Shown: in pieces, positions 1 through 8,500 of the stretch | Position numbering within the stretch: the stretch's first letter is position 1 | Layout: every line of letters begins with the position of its first letter | IMG/VR virus record: IMGVR_UViG_3300044701_002547 | Location: 1-64,000 of that record | DNA length: 64,000 nt | From: a virus | Strand: one strand, 5' to 3' | Program-made: the position numbers and the translations under genes | The notes under the pieces: generated by a model | Told to the model about the DNA's origin: nothing | Seen by the model: the letters and a program-made list of their open reading frames with translations, nothing else | The model's database searches: none

Positions 1-1049
1 CGCTCACACAACAACAAACACAAAGGGGGTGGTTCGATGTCTTGGATGACTGGGTTAAACGTGATCGCTTCATATTTGTGGGTTGGTCTGGATTACTTCT
101 TTTTCCCACTGCTTATTTGGCCCTTGGCGGCTGGCTTACTGGCACAACGTTTGTTACTAGCTGGTACACCCACGGGTTGGCGTCTTCTTACCTTGAGGGT
201 GCTAATTTCCTCACGGCAGCTGTGTCAACGCCTGCTGACGCTATGGGTCATTCTCTTCTTCTACTTTGGGGTCCTGAGTCTCAAGGGGATTTCGTCAGGT
301 GGTGCCAACTTGGGGGACTCTGGACTTTTGTGGCGCTCCACGGGGCTTTCGCTCTAATTGGATTTATGCTCAGGCAGTTTGAGATTGCTCGTCTTGTAGG
401 CATTCGTCCTTATAACGCAATCGCATTCTCAGGTCCTATTGCCGTATTCGTTTCTGTATTCCTGATGTATCCACTGGGTCAATCCAGTTGGTTCTTTGCT
501 CCATCCTTCGGGGTAGCAGCAATCTTCAGGTTCCTGCTGTTTCTTCAGGGTTTCCACAACTGGACCCTCAACCCCTTCCATATGATGGGAGTTGCTGGTA
601 TACTAGGAGGTGCCCTTCTATGTGCAATTCACGGTGCAACAGTCGAAAACACACTATTTGAAGATAGTGAACAAGCAAATACGTTCAAGGCATTTGAACC
701 AACACAAGAGGAAGAGACCTATTCGATGGTTACTGCTAACAGATTCTGGTCTCAGATTTTCGGTATTGCCTTTAGTAACAAGCGTTGGTTGCACTTTTTT
801 ATGCTTTTCGTTCCAGTTATGGGTCTCTGGACTTCTTCTATCGGCATCATCGGTCTTGCTCTTAACCTCCGTGCTTACGACTTTGTAAGTCAAGAGATTC
901 GTGCCGCTGAAGATCCAGAATTCGAGACGTTCTATACAAAGAACGTGCTTTTAAATGAAGGATTACGTGCTTGGATGGCTCCAGTAGATCAACCAGGAGA
1001 ACGTTTCGTATTTCCCGATGAGGTGCTTCCGAGAGGAAATGCTCTTTGA
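1..1049 (+). CDS. psbD: Photosystem II reaction-centre protein D2, 5'-truncated by the window edge
   Basis: D2 binds the special-pair chlorophylls, pheophytin and QA with D1 in the thylakoid membrane; phage copies sustain photosynthesis during infection. The reading frame is open from base 3, so the true start lies left of the window. Translation from there gives a [15 protein letters not shown] stretch typical of D2 near residues 12-27. The TTG at 42 is an internal Leu codon, not a start. The rest matches D2 end to end: transmembrane helices, [22 protein letters not shown] region (here GANFLTAAV), [12 protein letters not shown] loop, [11 protein letters not shown] helix and C-terminal LPRGNAL. 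No intron or frameshift is present. A strong hairpin terminator follows at 1056. Confidence 0.97.
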   Translation, partial: LTQQQTQRGWFDVLDDWVKRDRFIFVGWSGLLLFPTAYLALGGWLTGTTFVTSWYTHGLASSYLEGANFLTAAVSTPADAMGHSLLLLWGPESQGDFVRWCQLGGLWTFVALHGAFALIGFMLRQFEIARLVGIRPYNAIAFSGPIAVFVSVFLMYPLGQSSWFFAPSFGVAAIFRFLLFLQGFHNWTLNPFHMMGVAGILGGALLCAIHGATVENTLFEDSEQANTFKAFEPTQEEETYSMVTANRFWSQIFGIAFSNKRWLHFFMLFVPVMGLWTSSIGIIGLALNLRAYDFVSQEIRAAEDPEFETFYTKNVLLNEGLRAWMAPVDQPGERFVFPDEVLPRGNAL

Positions 1050-1055
1050 TTTCAT

Positions 1056-1078
1056 AAGACCCTTCGGGGTCTTTTTTA
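1056..1078 (+). terminator. Rho-independent terminator after psbD
   Basis: A seven-base stem AAGACCC/GGGTCTT with a TTCG tetraloop is followed by a T run. It lies 7 nt after the psbD stop codon. Confidence 0.9.
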
Positions 1079-1087
1079 TGGTATAAT
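1079..1087 (+). promoter_or_regulatory. Extended -10 promoter element just after the psbD terminator
   Basis: TGGTATAAT fits the extended -10 form TGn-TATAAT and lies directly after the terminator T run. No good -35 is seen at the usual spacing. It could drive the downstream endonuclease and small genes early in infection. Confidence 0.45.
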
Positions 1088-1098
1088 ACCTTCGTTGA

Positions 1099-1118
1099 GA
1101 TAAATATTTTTATAAATA
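1099..1118 (+). promoter_or_regulatory. T4-type late promoters, tandem (GATAAATA and TATAAATA)
   Basis: GATAAATA at 1099-1106 and a perfect TATAAATA at 1111-1118 match the T4 late promoter (-10 only, used by gp55/gp33/gp45). The second lies 22 nt before the start of the next gene. Confidence 0.7.
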
Positions 1119-1139
1119 ATAATAGTTATAGAAGGTAAA

Positions 1140-1691
1140 ATGAAAAAGAGTAGAATTGGTGAAATCTTTGGTCGTCTCACAATAGAAAAAGAATATCAAT
1201 CTCCCTGTAAAAAATATGTTCTTTGCGAGTGTTCTTGTTCCTGTGGTCGCAACACTACTAAAACCAGAAGGCACGAAATAGTTTCTGGTAAAGTTCAATC
1301 TTGTGGTTGTCTTCGTAAAGAAAGGTCAATAGAGTTTAATAAGTCAAGATTTGACCCTAATGCAATATCAAAAACAACTGAATATAAGATGTATGCAAGG
1401 GCAAAGAGTAGGGCAAAGAAAAACAATTTACCCTTCAATATTGAACTTGATGATATTATTATTCCAGAAAGATGTCCATTGCTTGGTATAGAAATTGAAA
1501 GCACGGAAGTTAGAAACTCTCCAAACAATCCTTCATTAGATAAAATTATTCCAGAAAAAGGATACATAAAAGGTAATGTGTGGGTCATAAGCAATAGAGC
1601 AAACACTCTCAAAAACGACGCTTCCCTACAAGAACTTCAAATATTAGTAGAAAATCTTAAATCTTATTCACAAAAAGGAAACCCATTATGA
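1140..1691 (+). CDS. Putative HNH-family (homing) endonuclease with N-terminal zinc ribbon
   Basis: This 183-aa protein begins with a zinc-ribbon-like region with cysteines in the patterns CECSCSCG (about residues 29-36) and SCGCL (about 54-58). The C-terminal half carries CPLLGIE, then NNPSLDKIIPEKGYIKGNVWVIS and N-x-LK, a pattern I recognise from phage HNH/Endo VII-like nucleases in which the D/H-x-x-P-x-x-GY-x-x-GNV core replaces a canonical HNH. It lies directly downstream of psbD, a common place for homing endonucleases in cyanophages, and has its own late promoters. Its stop overlaps the next small gene (ATGA). DNA cleavage is inferred from the family; the target is unknown. Confidence 0.7.
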   Translation: MKKSRIGEIFGRLTIEKEYQSPCKKYVLCECSCSCGRNTTKTRRHEIVSGKVQSCGCLRKERSIEFNKSRFDPNAISKTTEYKMYARAKSRAKKNNLPFNIELDDIIIPERCPLLGIEIESTEVRNSPNNPSLDKIIPEKGYIKGNVWVISNRANTLKNDASLQELQILVENLKSYSQKGNPL

Positions 1692-1822
1692 CCACACAGT
1701 ATCTTTTATACTTGGTTCTCTTTGTATTTGCTCTGATTGTGATTCTCAATGAGGATCACGATAATGATGATGATCAAGACGGGGGTATTTTACAACCCGT
1801 CTATTCCCAAGGACAAAGTTGA
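1688..1822 (+). CDS. Small single-pass membrane protein (44 aa)
   Basis: The start overlaps the stop of the upstream nuclease gene (ATGA), which suggests translational coupling. Residues 4-20 form one hydrophobic helix (YLLYLVLFVFALIVIL). A very acidic tail follows (EDHDNDDDQD). It closes before a strong terminator. The function is unknown; small membrane proteins of this type are frequent between cyanophage operons. Confidence 0.6.
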   Translation: MTTQYLLYLVLFVFALIVILNEDHDNDDDQDGGILQPVYSQGQS

Positions 1823-1830
1823 AAATAAAT

Positions 1831-1859
1831 AAAGGAGTTCCAAAAGAACTCCTTTTTTT
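1831..1859 (+). terminator. Rho-independent terminator
   Basis: The stem GGAGTTC/GAACTCC, extended by AAA/TTT, has a CAAAA loop and is followed by seven T. It separates the small membrane-protein gene from the next small genes. Confidence 0.9.
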
Positions 1860-1925
1860 ATGCTTACAATACTCGCAGCATTCATAGCATTCGGTATGTT
1901 CCTCTTCCTTCTATCCCTCATATGA
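1860..1925 (+). CDS. Very small hydrophobic peptide (21 aa)
   Basis: ATG to TGA encodes a peptide that is almost entirely one hydrophobic helix (MLTILAAFIAFGMFLFLLSLI). Its start abuts the T run of the preceding terminator and its stop overlaps the next start (ATGA). The coupling pattern supports translation, but the length makes it uncertain. Confidence 0.4.
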   Translation: MLTILAAFIAFGMFLFLLSLI

Positions 1926-2062
1926 TAACTTCTACAACTCCAGACAAACTCGCAGAGATACTCAGAGACACTTGGCCTGGTCTTTACAGACCTATAAAAA
2001 TGGATTATAATAAGGAAAACAATAAAGATGATGAACGAATACTGGATCGTAACAGAGAATAA
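1922..2062 (+). CDS. Small hypothetical protein (46 aa)
   Basis: This ORF starts inside the stop of the hydrophobic peptide (ATGA) and runs 35 nt into the next gene in another frame. The product is charged and hydrophilic, with a short N-terminal helix (PDKLAEILRDTWP). I do not recognise it. The tight overlaps on both sides argue for a translated cascade, although a chance ORF is possible. Confidence 0.4.
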   Translation: MITSTTPDKLAEILRDTWPGLYRPIKMDYNKENNKDDERILDRNRE

Positions 2063-2303
2063 GACTGGGAGAGTAATTGCTCATTGTGGAGATATTAATG
2101 ATGCGATGATGATGGTTTCTTTTGATCCAGCAAATCGATCATATAAAAGAAACCGATTCATTATGGATCAGGTAATTGATGTATCTTCTACAACTGATAA
2201 ACAACTTCCTGGACAACAAGGGTTGCCTGCTGGTAAAGTAGAACAACTCAATCCTCATCGTGAAAGACTTCCAGAAGGACAACAAGAACCTATAGTAGTA
2301 TAA
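2028..2303 (+). CDS. Conserved cyanophage hypothetical protein (91 aa)
   Basis: The 91-aa product starts MMNEYWIVTENKTGRVIAHC; a second ATG one codon later may be used. The N-terminal half looks like a small beta-alpha fold. The C-terminal third is Pro/Gln-rich (LPGQQGLPAGKVEQLNPHRERLPEGQQ) and probably disordered. It forms part of a small-gene chain with the neighbouring ORFs, the next starting directly after its stop. No function can be assigned. Confidence 0.6.
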   Translation: MMNEYWIVTENKTGRVIAHCGDINDAMMMVSFDPANRSYKRNRFIMDQVIDVSSTTDKQLPGQQGLPAGKVEQLNPHRERLPEGQQEPIVV

Positions 2304-2405
2304 ATGGTGAAAAGAGACTCTGATATTACATTTTATGATGAGTGGCACTATGTCTATATCACTCTTAAAGAATTGATAGAAGTTATTATAACTCGAAATA
2401 AATAA
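2304..2405 (+). CDS. Small hypothetical protein (33 aa)
   Basis: The ATG follows immediately after the TAA of the upstream gene (TAAATG). The 33 residues contain a Trp/Tyr-rich stretch (YDEWHYVYITLKELIEVII). The function is unknown. Its stop lies inside an AATAAATA late-promoter-like element that precedes the HNH gene. Confidence 0.4.
   Translation: MVKRDSDITFYDEWHYVYITLKELIEVIITRNK
2397..2404 (+). promoter_or_regulatory. Late-promoter-like element AATAAATA before an HNH gene
   Basis: The NATAAATA form lies 20 nt before the HNH endonuclease start and overlaps the end of the previous small ORF. The match is good but short, so chance occurrence in AT-rich DNA cannot be excluded. Confidence 0.45.
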
Positions 2406-2424
2406 GTGTAAGTCGCAGTAATTT

Positions 2425-2796
2425 ATGGGACCTCTACATTCTCCAAAAGAATACTTGTTTAATTTATACACAACAAGTTCTGGGGAAGCGAAACGAATGT
2501 GGAGGCAGAAGATAAAAGAAGAATGGGGACATCAATGTGCTTATTGTGGATCTGATAAGAATCTTACAATTGATCATATTGTTCCTCAATCAAAAGGAGG
2601 ACTAGATAATACAAAGAATGTCGTGTGTTGCTGCCATTCTTGTAATCAATCTAAGGGGCACGAGCACTGGAAACTATGGTATGTCCAGCAAGATTTTTAT
2701 AGTGAAGAGAGATTTGATAAAATACAAGAATGGATGAAACCAGAAGCACCAACAAATCTATATTCTTATCGCCCAAGACGTAATAATATTTCTTGA
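2425..2796 (+). CDS. HNH endonuclease
   Basis: This 123-aa protein has a textbook HNH core: the CxxC pair CAYC (about residues 38-41), DHIVPQSKGG with the catalytic His, N at KNVVCCCHSCNQSKG, and a second CxxC (CHSC). It likely makes DNA breaks as a free-standing homing endonuclease; it is too small to carry extra DNA-targeting domains. It lies between the small-gene chain and the first fibre gene, with a terminator after it, so it looks like an independent mobile cassette. Confidence 0.85.
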   Translation: MGPLHSPKEYLFNLYTTSSGEAKRMWRQKIKEEWGHQCAYCGSDKNLTIDHIVPQSKGGLDNTKNVVCCCHSCNQSKGHEHWKLWYVQQDFYSEERFDKIQEWMKPEAPTNLYSYRPRRNNIS

Positions 2797-2808
2797 ATAA
2801 ATAAATCA

Positions 2809-2830
2809 AGGCAATATATATTGCTTTTTT
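2809..2830 (+). terminator. Rho-independent terminator
   Basis: AAGCAATATATATTGCTT-type palindrome (GCAATAT/ATATTGC) followed by six T. It ends the HNH transcript just before the structural gene cluster. Confidence 0.75.
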
Positions 2831-2851
2831 GGTAAATACCGAATGTAATAA

Positions 2852-5221
2852 ATGGCAACTCCGATTCGTATTAAAAGGTCTGCTGTACCCGGTAAAAGAC
2901 CTGCGGTTTCTGATTTAAGAACTGGCGAATTAGCACTAAACACGTTTGATGTAGAACTCTATACCCTCAGAGATAGATTTTCGCAGACTGGTATTGCTAC
3001 GGAAGTTGTTAGACTCGGTGCGGGTGCAACAGTTACTAATATTTTATATGTCACAACAGACGGAAGCGACACAAATACAGGAAGAAAACTTGGAGACGCA
3101 AAAAGAACAGTCGGAGCAGCACTCTCAATCGCAACAGAAGGATCCGTTATTAGAGTTTCTGCTGGATCTTATATAGAAAATAATCCTTTAATAGTTTCAA
3201 AACAAGTTTCTATTGTTGGAGATAGTTTAAGAGAAGTATCAATATCTCCACAAAATCCAAACGAAGATTTATTTTACGTTTCGGAAGGAAATTATATTGC
3301 TGAAATGTCTTACACAGGATCTTTGAATCTTGGTAAGGCAATTTTTTCATTTAATCCAAATCAAGTTGGATTTTCAAGTCAATCACCTTATATTCAAAAC
3401 TGTACTAATTTTATTCCAAATAGTATCGGAATGAAAATTGATGGTTCTAAATGTATTGGACCTTTGAAATCAATGGTTCTTGATTCTTATACTCAATATA
3501 ATCAAGGTGGTATTGGAATTTCAATTACGAATGAGGGATATGCCCAATTAGTTTCTCTTTTCACTATCTGCAACGACATTGCAGTTTTCTGTGGAAGTGG
3601 TGGTGCTTGTGATCTTACAAACTCCAACTCTTCTTTTGGAAATTATGGTCTCATTGCTGATGGTGTAGGACCTAAAAAATATACTGGAATTGTTACAGCA
3701 TCTGCGGAAATAAATTCTGATACTTTTGTTGTTGATTTGAATGTTCCTACACTTAATGTAGTTGATGCATCTTATGATAACGTAAGTGGGATTTTGACAG
3801 TGACTACAGATAATCCTCATAAGTTTTCTGTTGGCATGGGGGTGAGTATTGCTGGTCTAGGATTTACTTGTCCGTCTGGTCCAGGTATTGTTACATATCC
3901 ATCTGGAAATAAGGGTTATATTTTTGAGACCATAACGGTTGCTCCTGGAAGATATGTTGATAGTTATAATTTAATTCAGGCAAATCGCCAAGAAATTATT
4001 GATAGTGCTTATAATGCAATTGGTATTGCATATCCTGGATTTGTAGATCCAAGTCCAACTAAGTGTAAAAGAGACATAGGACATATTGTTGATGCAGTAT
4101 CTAAAGACGTTCGTGATTTTACGAGTGAAAATACACTAGCAGCAACAAAAATATATTTTAACATTGATGGATCGGGATTAATTAGTAATGGAATTCAAGG
4201 TGAAGTTCCTCAGACAATTGTTGGATTTACTTCAGCAAGAGATTTAATGAAGTTGGCGATTACGAATAATCTAACAAATAAAGATTTGTCTATAACACCA
4301 GATCCTTTGACTGGATCTAATATTGATCTTAATTCTTGTGCGAATGTTCGATCCTTTATTGATAATCTGGTTGGAATTATAACAACCAGATTGAATGCAG
4401 GAAATATTATTGGTGCTAATGCTTTACCATCTGTTTCTATGGCAAGTACTACATTTAGTGCTTATGTAGGAACTTCTACATTACCTCATACGTATAATTC
4501 TAACGGAACTGTTAAAATTGATGTAGTTCGTCCTTTTGATGGTCAGACCATTTATTTTGAAGATTTATATTATACAATAGGTGGAATTTCTGTTGGATCT
4601 GGTGGAACTGGATATACTGGAAATGCTGAAGTAACTATTCAAGTTCCAGATACTGGATGGGGAATTCCTGCAACTGCTGTAGCGGAAGTTAAGAATGGTT
4701 CTGTTGTTGCAGTTGAAATGGTTTCGAGTGGAAGGGGATATAGCAGTGTACCACCAATTGTTACATTTAGTACTCCAGATATAGGAATAAATACAGCAAC
4801 AGGAACCGCAAATTTGATTCCAACTTATTATGCAATTATAAAATCAACTCCTGTTTCTGCTGGAATATGTACTATTACCTTAAGTGATAATGTTCCTTAT
4901 GTAGTCGGTGTTGGTACGCAAGTTCCGTTTTTTAAACAAAGTCGTGTTTTAGCTTCTGGTCATTCTCTTGAATATATTGGTTCTGGTACTAATATTAATG
5001 CTGCTCTTCCTAAAAATGGTGGAGTTCCAATTCAAGAAAATGAAACTGATTCTAGGAATGGTGGTCTAGTTGTATTCACCTCAACAGATCAATCTGGTAA
5101 CTTTAGAATTGGTGATGGTGTTATTATTAATCAGCAAACCGGAACAATTAGCGGAACTTTCTATTCTAAGAGTTTATTTTCAACACTTACACCATTCATT
5201 CTAGCACTAGGAGGGGAATAA
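2852..5221 (+). CDS. Tail-fibre/baseplate-type virion protein with beta-helix region (789 aa)
   Basis: The N-terminus (ATPIRIKRSAVPGKRP...DLRTGELALNTFDVELYT, residues 2-40) is the virion-attachment motif that opens many cyanophage and T4-like fibre proteins. Residues about 65-250 resemble a right-handed beta-helix opening (LYVTTDGSDTNTG...RVSAGSYIENNPLIV, DUF1565-like). The middle holds helical DIGHIVDAVSKDVRDF-type repeats, and the C-terminus contains GSGGTGYTGN...SGRGYSSVPPIVTF repeats, a form seen in other cyanophage fibres. It ends in GDGVIINQQTGTISGTFYSKSL, close to the stop. The next gene starts 4 nt downstream. The role as a structural adhesin is inferred from these motifs; the receptor is unknown. 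Confidence 0.75.
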   Translation: MATPIRIKRSAVPGKRPAVSDLRTGELALNTFDVELYTLRDRFSQTGIATEVVRLGAGATVTNILYVTTDGSDTNTGRKLGDAKRTVGAALSIATEGSVIRVSAGSYIENNPLIVSKQVSIVGDSLREVSISPQNPNEDLFYVSEGNYIAEMSYTGSLNLGKAIFSFNPNQVGFSSQSPYIQNCTNFIPNSIGMKIDGSKCIGPLKSMVLDSYTQYNQGGIGISITNEGYAQLVSLFTICNDIAVFCGSGGACDLTNSNSSFGNYGLIADGVGPKKYTGIVTASAEINSDTFVVDLNVPTLNVVDASYDNVSGILTVTTDNPHKFSVGMGVSIAGLGFTCPSGPGIVTYPSGNKGYIFETITVAPGRYVDSYNLIQANRQEIIDSAYNAIGIAYPGFVDPSPTKCKRDIGHIVDAVSKDVRDFTSENTLAATKIYFNIDGSGLISNGIQGEVPQTIVGFTSARDLMKLAITNNLTNKDLSITPDPLTGSNIDLNSCANVRSFIDNLVGIITTRLNAGNIIGANALPSVSMASTTFSAYVGTSTLPHTYNSNGTVKIDVVRPFDGQTIYFEDLYYTIGGISVGSGGTGYTGNAEVTIQVPDTGWGIPATAVAEVKNGSVVAVEMVSSGRGYSSVPPIVTFSTPDIGINTATGTANLIPTYYAIIKSTPVSAGICTITLSDNVPYVVGVGTQVPFFKQSRVLASGHSLEYIGSGTNINAALPKNGGVPIQENETDSRNGGLVVFTSTDQSGNFRIGDGVIINQQTGTISGTFYSKSLFSTLTPFILALGGE

Positions 5222-5224
5222 TAG

Positions 5225-5566
5225 ATGGCATTAGCACTTAATGTATTTAAAACGATTACAAAGGTCGCTGGAACAAGTCCAGTTGGAATTTATACTGCAC
5301 CTATTGGATATACTGGTGTTGTTCTTTTAGCACAAGCAGCAAATATTGGAAACATCACTCAGACTGTTTCTTTTTCTCATCAAAGAACATCTGCAGGAAT
5401 TGCAGTTACTACGGAAATTTTGAAGCAATTTCCAATTTCTTCAAATGATACTGCAAATCTTTTGGCAGGAAAATTAGTTCTTGAATCTGGTGATGTACTT
5501 GTATTATCTGCAAGTAGTGCGACTGATATTAAGTTTTTGGGAAGCATCTTAGAGACACTTAACTAA
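5225..5566 (+). CDS. Small virion structural protein (113 aa)
   Basis: This beta-rich protein (IYTAPIGYTGVVLLAQAANIGN..TVSFSH, VLESGDVLVLSASSATDIKFLGSILETLN) sits between two fibre genes with 2-3 nt gaps. It looks like one small jelly-roll domain. Homologues with this APxGYTGVVL pattern accompany fibre genes in cyanophages, so I infer a structural or fibre-connector role. No catalytic motif is visible. Confidence 0.6.
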   Translation: MALALNVFKTITKVAGTSPVGIYTAPIGYTGVVLLAQAANIGNITQTVSFSHQRTSAGIAVTTEILKQFPISSNDTANLLAGKLVLESGDVLVLSASSATDIKFLGSILETLN

Positions 5567-5568
5567 AA

Positions 5569-8500
5569 ATGGCAAAATACACCAGCGGCAGACAAAAAAA
5601 CCTTAAGGTTGGAATATCTTCATATAGTGAAGATCTTACTTCAATACAGGTTATTGGAAACGTTGGTATTGCCACGACAAATGCAACATCTAAACTTTGG
5701 GTGGAGGGAGATGGATATTTTAGTGGTGTCGTTACTTCTAAGAATTTTTATGTAGGAGATCAATTAGTTGGTGCGGGGGGATCATTTGCAGATTTAACTG
5801 TTTCTGGTGTATCAACTCTTGGTATTACTTCAATTAGTCAATTATATGTTTCTGGAATTACTACTCTTGCTGCTCTTGGTGGAATCACGACTACTGGTGG
5901 AGATTTATATGTAGGTGGTGATCTTTATGTGAGTGATGATGTATTTTTTGATGATATTACCGCAAGAAATCTTAAAATTACTGGAATTAGCACTCTTGGT
6001 GTTACTACAGTCACATATTTAACTGCACAGAATATTAATTCTTCGGGTATTGTAACTGGATCTACATTTAGACCTTCAACTGGATTTGTTCAGGCGGCGG
6101 ATGGAACAAATGCGTTTTATATTTACGATGGTACTGGAAACGTAGCATTTCAGGGAACTATTGGTGCAAGTCAAATTAATAATTCTCAAGGATATAAAGT
6201 AATTGGATTTGCTGGAACTGATATTACCTTTGAGAATAATGTTTATACTGCAGGAGTTACAACTTCTGTCGGTGGTTTTGAGGGAGATTTAACTGGAACT
6301 GCGACTACTGCCACAAAATTAGAAACTGCAAGAACATTTGAAATTACTGGTGATGTAGTTGCTTCTTCAATTAGTTTTGATGGTACAGGTAACGTATCAT
6401 TAGCGGCAACTATTCAACCAAATTCAGTTGAACTTGGAACTGATACATTTGGAAATTATGTTCAGTCTATTTCTGGAACAGCAAATCAAATATATGTTAC
6501 CTCCGGATCTGGTGAAGGATCCACCCCAGTTGTTTCAATCTCAACTAATCCTATTTTACCTGGAAATGTAACAATTCAAAATGATTTACAAGTTAATAAT
6601 AACTTAAATGTAACTGGTAATATTACAGTTGGTGGAACAACTGCGTTAATTTATGCTGAAGAACTTGTAATAACTGATAAAGAAATTATCTTAGGATTTA
6701 CTACTGATGGTTCTGGTAATGAGGTTTCAAATGATATTACTGCAACTGGTGGTGGTATTGCAATTGCTTCAACAGAAGGAAACCCACTCGTAAATTTATA
6801 TGTTGCGGGAATTCATACTCATCCTAATACCTATAAGGATATTGCCTGGTTTAGGGCAAATTCAATTACTGGACTTGCAACTGATGCTTGGTTATTTAAC
6901 TATGCAGTTGGTATTGGATCAACTCAGTTTCCAAGTGGAACTCGTTTAGCAGTTGGTAATGTCCAAGTAACTGATACTGAAATTGCAGCTTCTAGATTTA
7001 TTGGAACTGCAACAAGTCTTGATATTAATGCACTTACGACAATTGTAGATCCTCAAGCGACTGATTTTATTGCAATTTATGATGTAAGTGGAAGTGTTGT
7101 GGGTAAGGCAACAATTCAAGATGCTGCCTTACAAGGAATTCAAGGTATCCAAGGTATCCAAGGTACGCAAGGTACTCAAGGAATTCAAGGTATCCAAGGT
7201 ATCCAGGGTATTCAAGGTACTCAAGGTACTCAAGGCACTCAAGGTATCCAAGGAACTCAGGGTACGCAAGGTACTCAAGGAATCCAGGGTATTCAAGGTA
7301 TCCAAGGAACTCAGGGTACGCAAGGTACTCAAGGAATCCAGGGTATTCAAGGAATCCAGGGTATTCAAGGTACTCAAGGTACTCAAGGTACTCAGGGTAC
7401 TCAAGGTATTCAGGGCATTCAAGGAACACAGGGAACACAAGGTACTCAAGGAATTCAGGGTATCCAAGGTACTCAGGGAACACAAGGTACTCAAGGAACT
7501 CAAGGTATTCAAGGTATTCAGGGTATCCAAGGTACTCAAGGTACTCAAGGTATTCAGGGTATCCAAGGTACTCAGGGAACCCAGGGCACTCAGGGAACTC
7601 AGGGAATCCAGGGAATCCAGGGCATCCAAGGAACTCAAGGTACTCAGGGAACCCAGGGCATCCAAGGAACTCAAGGTACTCAAGGTACTCAAGGTACTCA
7701 GGGAACCCAGGGCATCCAAGGAACTCAAGGTACTCAAGGTATTCAGGGTATCCAAGGTACTCAGGGAACCCAGGGCACTCAGGGAACTCAGGGAATCCAG
7801 GGCATCCAAGGAACTCAAGGTACTCAGGGAACCCAGGGCATCCAAGGAACTCAAGGTACTCAAGGTATTCAGGGTATCCAAGGTACTCAGGGAATCCAGG
7901 GCATCCAAGGAACTCAAGGTACTCAGGGAACCCAGGGCACTCAGGGAACTCAAGGTACTCAAGGTATTCAGGGTATCCAAGGTACTCAGGGAACCCAGGG
8001 CACTCAGGGAACTCAGGGAATCCAGGGAACTCAAGGTATTCAGGGTATCCAAGGTACGCAAGGAACTCAAGGTATTCAGGGTATCCAAGGTACTCAGGGA
8101 ACTCAAGGTACTCAAGGTATTCAGGGTATCCAAGGTACTCAGGGAACTCAAGGAATCCAGGGCATCCAAGGAACACAGGGTACTCAAGGCACTCAGGGAA
8201 CTCAAGGAATCCAGGGCATCCAAGGAACACAGGGGACACAAGGCACTCAGGGAACTCAAGGAATCCAGGGCATCCAAGGAACACAGGGGACACAAGGCAC
8301 TCAAGGTATTCAGGGTATCCAAGGTACTCAGGGTACTCAGGGTACTCAAGGAATACAAGGAACGCAGGGCACTCAAGGTACTCAAGGTACTCAAGGAATC
8401 CAGGGAATCCAAGGAACTCAAGGAACTCAGGGTATTCAAGGTATCCAAGGTACTCAAGGTACTCAGGGAATCCAGGGCATCCAAGGAACTCAGGGAACTC

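Noticed and set aside
37-357. ORF of 106 codons at the left edge starting at ATG 37
   Set aside because: It is out of frame with psbD, whose D2 reading frame is continuous from base 3; the ORF is a shadow.
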